64,000 bases of DNA, taken from Blasia pusilla. Lineage: Eukaryota; Marchantiophyta; Marchantiopsida; Blasiales. Where the stretch lies: assembly GCA_050084515.1 (NCBI GenBank), contig CM114273.1:5456001-5520000 (forward strand), read 5' to 3'. Made by a program: the position numbers and the translations under genes. Below the pieces are notes generated by a model that did no database searches, was not told the origin of the DNA, and saw nothing but the letters and a program-made list of their open reading frames with translations. Positions 34,134 through 43,954 of the stretch are shown here, one piece after another (the first letter of the stretch is position 1; the number at the start of each line of letters is the position of its first letter).

Positions 34134-35440
34134 ATGAGGGTCATCACGGCGTCCGTTAGAAACTTTGAGAGGCGAGGTGGTGAACCCGAGAGTAGCTCTA
34201 GAGGTTTTACGCGGAGTGGCGTGAGGTTCCGAGGGTCTTCACTTCAGGGACCACCTCGACCTCCTTCTGTGTCATCAACAGACAAGGGGGAGGGTGTAGA
34301 GGAGTTTGTGAGCACATCGCCACACATTGTGAGTGGTCCTACCAGTTGGGCGTACGAGATGGATGACCGGGGTAGAGGACCGCGTAGGTTTTTAGGTGTT
34401 GTAGGTATGACTGAGTTGCACGATTTCATAGCACAGTTTAGGAGTTGGTGCGACTCCCAGCAGGCCGAGAACTCTAGAGAGTTCAACCCGTTTATAGCAT
34501 GGAACGGTATGTTCCAGCATTTAGAGGGGGCACCCATGGACGATTACCATGAGTTTTCCCACAGATATTCCCAAGAGATTGAGGCATGGCGACTCTAATA
34601 CGACCCACACTATGTGTCATGGACTGAGCGGTTCTTAGATGAGGAGGAGGAGTCAGGAGAGGCTACTTCCTCTTCCACTAGTGATGTTTTAGGAGGGATC
34701 ACTTGCACTGTAGCAGTTGCACCGTCTAGTCGGGTTCGTCCTAGGTTCAACCCCGTGGTTGAGTTCTTTGCTGAGTTGAGGGCGAGCTACTAGGGGTACG
34801 GATGGAGAAGTTCCGGAGCATCCACAACTTCTAGGGGCGCCCGGGTGAGAGTTTACCTAAGGCTTACACTCGCTTGCGCCGGTTGATCAACGTCATTAAG
34901 GGGGTGACAGAGGCTTAGGCTATCCAATCATGCTACGCGATGTTGGACCAAACCCTGCGGCCACGGGTGCGGGAGAGGGTGCTTCTTATGAACACCTCCC
35001 CTACGTTGAGAGATTTTCTTAAGACCGCCGAGAACATTGAGCGCAACATGGCGGAGGAGAGCGTAGCCACCATGGGTTCCGGGCGAGAGCAGTTGTGATT
35101 GGCTACACCACCTATGCAACAATGTGGACTTCGAGATAGGTCAACTATGGCACCACTAGCTCAGGGAGGATATCGGGAGCCCGTGGCACAAAGACTTGTG
35201 CCTTCATATGCGGCTCAACAACACCGCCTACTTTTACTTGTTGGCCATGTGGTGGAGCCCATCATGAGCGCCATTGCACTCGTTAGGGTGATGGACGTGC
35301 GCCTCAACCGGGAGGAGGAGATGGTGCTGCACCAGGAGGTTATCTGTGTGACTATTGTCAGAGGTATGGTCATACACGCGCTAGGTGTTTCAGTTTATAT
35401 CTTGAGTTACGTCTGGACCGAGAGCCAGAGAGGGCACCGG
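34134..35440 (+). pseudogene. gag: Gag, with CCHC zinc knuckle
   Basis: Starts at an ATG at 34,134 and is open to a TAA at 34,596. It continues in the same style through MEKFRSIHNF and GESLPKAYTRLRRLINVIKG, then TLRPRVRERVLLMNTSPTLRD (34.81-35.05 kb), which is typical of retrotransposon Gag capsid. A CX2CX4HX4C knuckle (CDYCQRYGHTRARC) at 35,347-35,388 is intact. Gag assembles the particle and the knuckle binds element RNA. Several internal stops are TAG or TAA where one C-to-T change from Gln would explain them. Low-complexity Arg/Gly-rich sequence surrounds the knuckle. Confidence 0.75.
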
Positions 35441-36316
35441 AGCGAGTAGCCGGTCCGGGTGAGCCTAGAGATCATGCACCAAGTGGTCCCTTTGGGGGAC
35501 AAGGAGCTGGAGTTGGCTAACAGGGTGGTGGAGCTGCCCGTGGAGGAGGTAGAGTACTACCACCTGGACGCGCCCAGGGAGATGCTGGACGTGAGGCTAG
35601 GATGGGTGCTCAGATATAGCAGCTACAGGAGCAGATTGCCGCTATGGCATTGAGGTTACCAGATGTCGGATCCGTGGCATCGACATCATATGGAGCAGCC
35701 AGAGATCTAGAAGATCCTGGTTGGATGTGCGGGGTTGCCCAGATGGAGGCGGCCGTAGATGTGACGCGTGGAGCAGCCGCTGAGTTGGATCCATAGCGAG
35801 GGGAAGCCAGGAAACAAACTAGGATTCCTCAGTCTTTCACGTTGTCTGAGGCGATGAGGACCCCATCAATGGGTCTGATTAGAGTCCTTGGAGAGCTGGT
35901 AATGTTGTTGGTGTGCAGGCACGGAGGACAATGGGAGAAGCAAGTACAACGACTCCTATTGTTGATGCTCAAGAGGGGCATGTGTCGAGCACGTTGTTGG
36001 GGGCGGCCACCGTTGTATACCGCACTCCTTTATTTTCTGCTTCCGATATTATGACGTTGGGGATACTCCCGCCAAGGCTTTTCGGCTGGACGCTTCACTA
36101 TGTGAGCACAGAGTTGGAGTTCATGCATCATGTTCAGAGATGATTGCAGAGGAGGTGATGGACCTACCCTTGGAGCGGATGCTCGGGCCGTCCACGTCAA
36201 ATGCATGGCAGGCTACGGCTGCTAGGATGGCGGAGATGCCCGCTAGAACCGCGATAGAGTGTGCCATGGATTCTCCTAGTGTTGTGTTGCTGGATAACCG
36301 AGGAGAGGTATTCTAG

Positions 36317-36670
36317 TTGGTGAGTCCCGGAAGTAGAGCTTTTAGTTCGCAGCGTGTCTTGTTGGATTCAGGAGCGCAACCCGTGATGTTGGGGAAGGCA
36401 TCATTTAGAGGATTGGACTTGACGAGAGCCGATGTGGAGTGTTGTCCATTCTGGATACAAACATCCTTCGGTGGAGCAAGTACCACACAGTATATCACCC
36501 GACATGAGGTCGTGGTGAGAATTTTCCCGGGACATTCTACAGATGAGTCCGTGGTGCAAGCCAAGGCGATAGTGACTGATGTAGAGTCCTACGACGTCTT
36601 GGTTGGTGGAGCAATGTTATACCCGATGGGGTTTGCCCTTATTGGGAGGAGTCAGCGTCCTACAGACTAG
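36317..36670 (+). pseudogene. Retropepsin-like aspartic protease
   Basis: Catalytic loop LLDSGAQPVMLGK (DSG) at ~36,358-36,396 and a C-terminal YDVLVGGAMLYPMGFALIG stretch that fits the second retropepsin half. It would cut the Gag-Pol polyprotein. The frame has no ATG of its own because it is part of pol; an in-frame TAG (36,313) separates it from Gag-side sequence. Just after its end, a 43-bp unit is tandemly duplicated (36,685-36,770). Confidence 0.7.
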
Positions 36671-37121
36671 GATGGCAGTTAGTTGATGGGCGCCTTAGTT
36701 CATTACCAGTTCGATTCATAGGTGCATGATGGACGCCTTAAATCATTACCCGTTCGATTCATAGGTGCAGTGATCGAGCAATGGCCAAGAGAGATGGCGA
36801 CCTTAGCAGCATTTAGCAGTGCCATCACTTGGCCTAGTGATTTGATTGAGGGACATGTCCATGCAGAGGATACTCCCGTTCATGATATTTCTATGAAGAG
36901 GAGTGTTATGGTAGCTACATCATTATGTGGAGGAGAGGTGCCGTTGTGGGGCTCGACTAAGGAGCTTTGACGATTGGCAGATGAGCACGTGCAGACCGCG
37001 TGGAGCGAGGCGTTTGCACCGGAGCGTGACAGGTTTGAGGAACACGAGGTAGCAAGGAGTGCTACGATGACACCCTTGGATACCACATCCATTGTATGGT
37101 GTATCCCGGAGGAGGGTATTT
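36671..37121 (+). pseudogene. Linker between protease and methyltransferase
   Basis: Open from LPVRFIGAVIEQWPREMATL to EVPLWGSTKEL (36,740-36,968), a stop, then further open sequence with TTSIVWCIPEEG just before methyltransferase motif I. I recognise no separate domain. The 43-bp duplication at its start introduces a frameshift. Confidence 0.5.
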
Positions 37122-38258
37122 GAGTGTTTAGGGTGCTAATCCCTCTTTGGAGGGATTAGCATCGGATTAGCTACTGTTTTGCAAGCAAGAGTGCAAGTAC
37201 AACAGTACCTGTATGTGGAGAGTGATGATGTTGCAAGACGCGTCTCACTACGACATATGACGCAATTACGCCTACATTTTCTCGACTTATTGTCCGCGTC
37301 CACAGTACAGGGGTACCAGAGTTCCCTACCTAGGGATATTTCATTGTTGGGGGCGCAGGACTTAGAGCGGGTAGGGACCATTCATTTGGTCATTTTCGGT
37401 TGGCCATGTTAGGGTCAATCGAGTGCTGGACGAGGCAACGGGTTGGCTGACACTCGGTCCAGGATGTTTTGGGAGATGTTGAGGGTCTTACGGCAGTTGC
37501 AGGAGCACCGGTCTCGTTCTCCAGCCTACATTCTAGAGAATGTGCCGATCTTAGGAGACTCCAGGTCACGGGTGGTGACGAGTGCTCATCAGGTACGTGC
37601 CTGGATCGGCCCAGCAGTGTTCTTGGATGCGGCGAGTGTAGGTTCTAGAGCCCATCGCCCACGTCTATGGTGGACCAACTTGGTGTTGGTGCCCCATGCG
37701 GTGTTACGGAGGGCGTATGCAAGAGTGGAGCGTCCCTCCCATTTGTTAGTGGATTCCATTCTGGATCCAGATCGTCGATCAATGGCAGTGAGGCACGATG
37801 ATCGACCACCATTGACTGTGGTCAATAGTATAGGCAGGCCGCGGATAGCCTTGCCCACGTTTGTGAGTTTTCCCGCTTCCTATGCATACAAGGAGGCCGG
37901 TCCTAGCTTGGTTTGGGATGACCAGGTTCAGCGGTTGGTGGAGCCCAACGCCGATGAAAGAGAGCAAATGATGGGATTTCCCACAAAAATGACGGCAGTA
38001 CCGTTAGTGTTAGAGGCATCACGAGGCCATATCTTGGGTCATGCGATGGATCTGAAGTGCTTGACATGGATCCTCATCTTGGGAGTGGCTAAGCAGCGTC
38101 GTATGAGATCGCGACAGATCATAGTGGCTGCGTTGGTGAGCCCCATGCCTACCGAGACGGTGGAGGTAGTGGCTGGGGGCGAGATCTACGCACCAGGGGA
38201 GATCGGGAGAGACACCCTTGGACTTCTTGGGATGTTTTGCAGGTACGCCAGGAGATGA
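37122..38258 (+). pseudogene. Cytosine-C5 DNA methyltransferase domain
   Basis: Class I C5-methyltransferase motifs appear in canonical order. Motif I (AdoMet binding) is SLFGGISIGLA at ~37,140-37,172. Motif IV contains the catalytic Cys in FGWPC, then GQSSAG, ~37,396-37,430. Motif VI is ENVP at 37,536-37,547. Motif VIII is RAHRPRLWWTN at 37,647-37,679. A variable target-recognition stretch follows. Motif IX is NADEREQMMGFP at ~37,949, and motif X is RGHILGHAMDL at ~38,019-38,055. Such enzymes transfer a methyl group from AdoMet to C5 of cytosine in DNA. Motif VIII/X spelling looks DNMT3/plant-like rather than DNMT1-like, an impression only. Two defects: a one-base shift just before motif I (~37,137) and a TAG at 37,410 directly after the catalytic Cys. 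From 37,413 to 38,258 the frame is open. It lies between protease and reverse transcriptase in one pol reading direction. Confidence 0.85.
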
Positions 38259-38413
38259 TAGCCACAACATCGAGCGTGGTTTCGGGCACTGCACGTGGAG
38301 GAGATCAGAGTTTGCAGTTGGCTGCAAGAGAGCGGCCGAGTGTTGTTGTTCGAGACGGGATTACACCATAGCCACCACCGATACCTACGCCGGAGAGTCC
38401 TACCGTAGTCACG

Positions 38414-39240
38414 ATGGAGACTTGGGAGGCAGATATGGGCCCTAAGTTGACAAGAGGAGAGCGGCGCCGAATACATCAGTTCCTCAAGAGTTATAGGAGC
38501 TGCTTTGCGTTTAGCATGGAGGATTTGGGTACGCTGAAGGGACGGGGGATCCGCATTGAGTTGTGGAGTAATACGCCGATCTTCGGACGACCCTACAGGT
38601 ATAGTGATATGGAGAGGGCTCTGATTGAGAGTAGGAGTCAGGACTTTGTCGGAGCAGGACTAGTGGAGATGTCGCATGGAGAGTATGCATCTGCCACTAT
38701 CATGCCCGCCAAGAAGGATGTGCATGGCAACTGGACGGATAGGCGGATGTGTGGGGATTACCGACCTATCAACCGGCAGACAAAGTCCGATAGGTATGCC
38801 ATGCCCACCCCTTAGGAGATCTTTGATGTGATTGGTCACGCAAAGATCTTCAGTTCATTGGAATTGCGAGCCGGATACCATCAACTGCCTATCAGATTGG
38901 AAGACAGGCAGAAGACGGTATTTTGGGGCATCGATCCTCACGGGAAGGATTGTTTGTACCAGTGGCGGTTCTTACCATTTGGGTTAAAGAACGCCCCGAC
39001 TGAGTTTGAGAGGGTCATAGATAGGATCTTGGCTGGTCTGGATTTTTCTAGGTGTTATATTGATGACATCATAGTCTTTAGCGCCATGGTTGAGGAGCAG
39101 GAGCGACATCTAGAGGAGGTGTTTTGACGACTCCAATTACATGGGCTCAATCTACATCCAAGCAAGTGCAAGTTCTTCTGCGACCAAATTGAGTACTTGG
39201 GTCATACAATATACCCAAGGGGCCTTGGTGTTCAGCAGAT
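38414..39240 (+). pseudogene. pol: Reverse transcriptase
   Basis: N-terminal part includes GRPYRYSDMERALIESR and RRMCGDYRPINRQTKSDRY. The palm has FSSLELRAGYHQLPIR and YQWRFLPFGLKNAPTEFERV, and the catalytic box CYIDDIIVF is at ~39,053-39,080 with both aspartates present. The tail IEYLGHTIYPRGL is typical of Ty3/gypsy. It copies element RNA into DNA. In-frame stops at 38,813 (TAG) and 39,125 (TGA) each differ by one transition from the residue usual at that place. Confidence 0.9.
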
Positions 39241-39900
39241 GAAGGTAGAGGCTATCTCACGCATTCCACGCCCTACAAATGTGAGCCGTGTTCGCGCATT
39301 CATGGGATTGGCGAACTTCTATCGGCGATATGTCAAGGGATTCAGTTCGATTGCGAAGCCGCTGATCTTGCTGACCAAGGTGGATCACGGGTGGCACTGG
39401 GGGGATGAGCAAGAGCGAGCATTTCAGTTGCTCAAGGATAGGTTGACATCCGCGCCCATCTTGAGGAGACCCATCAGGGGGCGTCCTTTCAAGTTGCACA
39501 TAGATTGGAGCATGTTGGGGCTTGGAGCGGTACTCACCCAGCATGATGATGAGGGTAGAGAGTTCTATGGTGGCTTACGCTAGCCGCTCGAACAACGCTG
39601 CAGAGGCGAAGTACAACTCGTATGAGGGTGAGTGCTTGGCTGCGGTGTGGGCTGTCGCGCATTTCAGGTGTTACTTATTCGGAAACCCCTTTACCATCAT
39701 CATTGATCATCAACCACTGAAGTGGTTGATGGAGTCCAACAAGCTTAAAGGGAAGCTTGCGAGATGGGCTCTGTTGTTGTTGTAGGAGTATGATTTTCAC
39801 GTGGTACATAGACCTGGGACGCTCAACTAGGATGCATATGGGTTGAGTCGTTACCCATGCCAGAGTCAGCGAGATGCAAGTGGAGCTCAATGGCATGGAG
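39241..39900 (+). pseudogene. pol: RT connection and RNase H
   Basis: RAFMGLANFYRRYVKGFSSI starts the connection. RNase H follows with LHIDWSMLGLGAVLTQ (first catalytic Asp present), VAYASRS, EAKYNSYEGECLAAVWA (catalytic Glu present) and FTIIIDHQPLKWLM (Asp present). RNase H removes the RNA strand during reverse transcription. There is a frameshift near 39,565 between the first two blocks, and stops at 39,783 and ~39,830. The spacing to RT is normal for gypsy. Confidence 0.85.
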
Positions 39901-40072
39901 AGAGGGATGAGGAGTCGGTGCCTGGATGACACGCGTCAGCCTATTTAGGCATGTTGGCTATGGAGAGCCAGAGTGTGGAGACTTCAATGGCGAGGTCTAG
40001 CAGAGAGTCCTTGGATCCCGAGGCCAATGAGGACACGACAAGTGGCGAGATATTCATGATTATGGAGTAGTC

Positions 40073-41015
40073 TTGGAGTACCTTCGTATTGGCAGCGTTG
40101 CGAGCATCGTGGATGCTAGAGAGCGGGATCGGATTCTACAGCGGGCCAGACGGTTCCGTTGGGAAAGGACACATGTTTTGAGGGTTTGGGAGGATGGCAG
40201 AGTACGCGTAGTGCCGTATCCTTCGCAGAGAGCACGACTAGTGCAGCATGCCCACGAGGAGTTGGGTCACTTTGGGGTGAAGCGGACGTATAGCTTGCTC
40301 CAGATTCAGTATTAGTCGCGAGGCATGCAGACTGACGTTCAGCAATTTGTTGCGAGGTGCATGGTGTGTGATCGAGTCCGAGCATCGTTCGATGCTCTGA
40401 CTCCACAGTTACATCCATTACCGATCATGGGCTTAGGATATAGATGGAGTTTGGATTTTGCAGGACCTTTGCCTTTGATGGAGCGTCACAATCGTTATGT
40501 GTTGGTGATGATCGAGCACTTCTCGAAGTGAATCGAGTTGGTTGCTTTGCTTGAAAAAGCGAGTTAGGGAGTAGCTTATGCCTTCCTTGACAGAGTGCTT
40601 GTGAGTCATTATGGCGTACCGGTTGAGGGTTGACATACCACGGTACCGAGTTTCACGGTGAGTTCCAAGCCTTGTGTGATCAGGCGCTGATTGACCACCG
40701 CACGACTTCGCGAGATGCTCTTTATGCAGATGGATTAGCGGAGAGAGTTGTGCAGACGGTGAAGAGGGGTTTACGCAAGTATGGTTTGCAAAGAGGTCAC
40801 CTAGGAGATTGGGACCTCCAGTTGCCATGGTTGGCGATGGAATACAGATTCAGCAGGCAAGCATCCTTAGCGTCTTTTTCATCGTACTTGCTACTTTATG
40901 GCGAGAGCCAGATTTACCTACGGCCATTTGTCGAGATGCTGGTGAGGTGTTGGACCTTGATGACCCAGATGTATGCGAGCCTGTTCTCAAAGGGCTGAGT
41001 TATTTCAGAGAGTGA
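40073..41015 (+). pseudogene. pol: Integrase, zinc-binding and core domains
   Basis: The zinc-binding N-terminus keeps both His (HAHEELGHFGVKRTY) and both Cys (CMVC) of the HHCC motif. The core has the first catalytic Asp in WSLDFAGPLP (~40,448). At the second position the sequence reads TYHGTEF, with Tyr in place of the usual Asp (~40,636). The catalytic Glu sits in ADGLAERVVQTVKRGL (~40,728-40,770). Stops interrupt at 40,313, 40,529, ~40,566 and after 40,998. Integrase inserts the DNA copy into the genome; this copy cannot. Confidence 0.85.
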
Positions 41016-41059
41016 TGCCCATGGCGTTCGAGAACTTGGCGATAGCGCAGCATTAGGAT

Positions 41060-41346
41060 ACGTTGAGGTTTGCGACTATTCGGGTGGTGGTTATCGACCA
41101 ACTATTCGGAAGTTTCATCAAGGAGATTATGTCTACTTGCAACAGACGGCACCGACGACGTTCGATGTGACTGCAAGGCGCACTATCTTGAGAGTGCGTG
41201 ACGTTTTGCCATTCAGTGTTCTCTTGTTGGAGGGACGCGATGGTATGGTATGGAAGGACCATGTGCGTAATTGTGCACCATGTCATCTTCCTAACATTGA
41301 TGGTAAAGTAAATCCGAGCTTAGTAGTAGTTCCTGCAGACTTGCGT
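41060..41346 (+). pseudogene. Integrase C-terminal GPY/F-like domain
   Basis: The stretch starts with FHQGDYVYLQQ in one frame and continues as ILRVRDVLPFSVLLLEGRDG followed by WKDHVRNCAPCHLPNIDG. This resembles the small beta-barrel that follows the gypsy integrase core. The frame is open from 41,137 to the end of the PHD finger. Confidence 0.6.
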
Positions 41347-41481
41347 TGTATGTTGTGTGGTTCTGCCCGTGGTGCGGCCACGATGCTAATCTATGATGGT
41401 TGTTCGAGAGGTTTGCATATGGCATGTCTGACGCCACCTCTCACTAGGGTTCCTCGGGGACGATGGATACGTCCCAAATGT
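41347..41481 (+). pseudogene. PHD-finger-like module at the pol C-terminus
   Basis: CMLC, then IYDGCSRGLHMACLTPPL, then VPRGRWIRPKC, ending 5 bases before the TAG at 41,485. This has the spacing of a PHD finger (C4HC3), including the diagnostic DGC-RG-H-x2-C and TPPL-x2-VP-x-G-x-W runs. Two metal ligands are changed in this copy: a Tyr stands where the third Cys should be and an Arg where the seventh should be. PHD fingers read histone H3 tails, mostly the methylation state of Lys4. At the C-terminus of integrase it could guide integration, as a chromodomain does in chromoviruses. It might alternatively be a non-reading structural zinc finger. Confidence 0.75.
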
Positions 41482-41668
41482 ACATAGAGGAGATACTAGG
41501 TAGGTTTCGATCCCGACTTTTTCTATGACATGGATGAGAGGAAGGCGACTATCGATGGGGCTACATGAGCACCCGGCCTTCTTGCTCTTAGCATCCGAGA
41601 GATGTATGTCATGGTAGGTAGGGATAGATGGATATCTGGAGTTAGAGGGACCTAACCACCAGCTAGGG

Positions 41669-42347
41669 GGCGATTGGAGATATTTCGTACTTCTTGTCTC
41701 GTTGTTTGGATGTCATGAGTTAGCATGGGATCGTGCGTGTTTGTGTGTGTGTTTGGTGACTGCGATGTATGTTGTGTAACGATGTGTATGCGTACGACAA
41801 CTGTCACGTCCTTTAGGATAGATTGGTGAGATCTAGTAGAGCGTCTTCAATAGTATTGGAGGATAGGCCTAGGAGGTCGAGGATGATCTCCTGAGGCCCC
41901 TGGAAACCTGAAAGAGCATGTTTCCTTTTCGTTTAGGCTCATTTGGAGCCATATTGAAAAACTTACTATTTTAGGTAAGTACCATTTTGAGTATATGATC
42001 GACTTTCTATTTTTGGTAAATGGCCCTTGACCTCCTACATAAGGTCAAGAGCCAAGGAGGTGACTTGGGAGAATAGGTTACCATGAAGCTATGGTCTTTT
42101 GCCTTGTGAGTGTAACCCAAGCCTCTCATTAGGAGAGAGGGTTTGGTTTGACATGAGAGAGAGTGCACACCTTTTAGAGCCATGGTGTGAGATTGTGTAG
42201 AAAAAGATTAGATCTTACTTTATTGGAATATTTTGTACTTATTGTCTCGTTGTTTGGATGCCATAAATTAGCATGGGATTGTGCGTGTTTGTGTGTGTAT
42301 TCGGTGACAACGATGTATGTTGTGTAGCAATGTGTATGCCCACGACA
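41669..42347 (+). repeat. 3' LTR region with partial tandem LTR
   Basis: After a purine-rich AGCTAGGGGGCGA (PPT-like, 41,658-41,670) comes segment X (41,671-41,801, with GTCTCGTTGTTTGGATG and GTGCGTGTTTGTGTGTG). The LTR part matching the 5' LTR follows (41,802-42,221), and then a diverged second copy of X (42,222-42,347). X ends with ACGACA exactly where the LTR part would restart. The simplest reading is that X plus the LTR part is one LTR and a second, truncated LTR follows in tandem. No clear target-site duplication was found. Confidence 0.65.
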
Positions 42348-43954
42348 GCTTTGTGTAGGGTGGATTGAAGTGTGGAGAGGAAATCACAATCCGACAATGT
42401 GTTGCACGGTTCAATTTTGTAGATTGAGGAAGAGTTCTCAAAAATGTTTTGTGTAAGAGAAATATCTAACTACATTAATCTTTAGTGGTGTGTTTAATGA
42501 AAGTTTCTATTTGAAGAGAGCCCTTACAAGTATTTTGTGTAGGGAAAATATGTATGTAAGTACATATCTAACTCTCTTGCTTTGGTGAATTGAATGATGA
42601 GAGTTAATTAGAGGAAATCACTATTGGGGAAGGAATCTAAATAAGATCTTTTGTAAACCGAAGTAGAACATATAGCATTTCACAGGTTTGGACATAGTGT
42701 TCAAGTGCTTTGCTTGTATATGCATATGTCTTCACATACTCTATCTATAATATATATATATAAATTATGTGTATTCCTTTCGAGATAAGTGGTTTTAGGA
42801 TCTATTGCATATTACGCAACTTATATACACATTTGACCCAACTTAGCAATATTTGCATGCTATCCTTTAATATTATGTTCTTTTTAGAAATGATGGTTAT
42901 TAATTTGGTGGAGGAATGTCCTACTCGGAGCAAATAACTTTGGATGTATGGATATTGCGAGTGAGCCACACGTAATCTTATTCATGCGGATTATTTTATT
43001 GTTCACAAGTGTAAGCTCCTGAATTCGTTCTTCAATGAGAGGTCTATGGTGGACATCGTTGACCTTATGGCTTGAACATTTAGTGGATGGTTTTCTGCTT
43101 CGATGATTGCTGGCTGAGAACCTCTTCTCAAGAACATCAACCCTAAGCAATATGAGGCCGTTGTGACGGTCTTACTAACACTGTCTTCACCTACCCCACC
43201 GGGATATTGTGCCAATCCCCACAGGAGATCAGGTGCACACATAGAAAGCTTACAGTTGAAAGTACTCCAAATCATTCTATCTTCCGCCGCCATGGACCAT
43301 GATCTTAGAGACCATATACTGTATATTCTTTCCTTGGAAGCTTCTAGAAAGTGGAAAATCCCGCTGGCCATGTGATAAAATGTGCTAATCCGGATCAGTC
43401 AACTGGAACAAGAAACCCCCAATCTTTTCTATAGATCTTTTAGTGTCAACACTTCTAAAAATAATTGCTCCCAAAAATCCACTTTGGCAATACGATATTC
43501 AACCGCACATAGCATCTTACTTACGCTGAGCTTCCTGTTTCGCGTGTTTCGCTAACCGCCTCCATTTGATAGGATGGCCCTCCGGCGTGGCTTACTTGCA
43601 AAACAAAACTAGTTCGCACCATGGTCCAAGCGGACCAAGGAGCCTAGTCCATGGTCCAACGGACTAGCGAGAGTGGGTGGAGCTACTAAACAAAAACAAT
43701 CCTGTCACCTTATTCTCGGGTACTCCAAGTTTGGTAATTTGAGATTTCAGAGACTAGAGAATATTATTAAGATCTCAAGTATCAAGGTATTTTATTTCAT
43801 TCTAGGTCGAGAAATACTTAATAACGTTACATATATGCCCGACTTCAACACTATGGAGAACCCCCATTTACTCTTCTTATCCAAAATGTCCGTGTGGGGC
43901 AATACACATGGAACTACACAACTTGTAACCATCTAAAAACTTCAAACTCTCAAA
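42348..43954 (+). other. No gene; one flank fragment of the 16-18 kb family
   Basis: At 42,480-42,640 the 'aactctcttgctttggtgaattgaatgatgagagttaa-agaggaaatcactat' type segment matches the 3' flanks of the coiled-coil paralogues (18,430-18,490). A (TA)n run lies near 42,750. Overlapping open frames on both strands at 42.9-43.4 kb have no recognisable motif. AT-rich elsewhere. Confidence 0.5.

Larger units (their letters stand above)
31751..42347 (+). mobile_element. Ty3/gypsy retrotransposon carrying a DNA methyltransferase and a PHD finger (decayed)
   Basis: In order on the plus strand: 5' LTR (31,751-32,541), leader (to ~34,130), Gag with a CCHC knuckle, aspartic protease, cytosine-C5 methyltransferase, reverse transcriptase, RNase H, integrase, PHD-like finger, and a 3' LTR region (41,669-42,347). 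RT before integrase places it in Ty3/gypsy. The frame is cut by at least a dozen stops and a few frameshifts. The LTR copies have diverged visibly, so the insertion is old. The methyltransferase and PHD finger are collinear with pol and broken by the same kind of mutation. They therefore belonged to the element and are not a later insertion. Confidence 0.85.

Noticed and set aside
37443-38258. Independent bacterial-type restriction-modification methyltransferase gene
   Set aside because: Motif I and motif IV continue upstream of the only long frame, and the domain is collinear with retroelement pol on both sides, with no neighbouring endonuclease.
41137-41487. Chromodomain at the integrase C-terminus
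   Set aside because: The expected aromatic cage pattern is absent; the Cys/His spacing fits a PHD finger instead.
43003-43371. 122-codon ORF on the minus strand
   Set aside because: No recognisable domain, and it overlaps other open frames; treated as chance.
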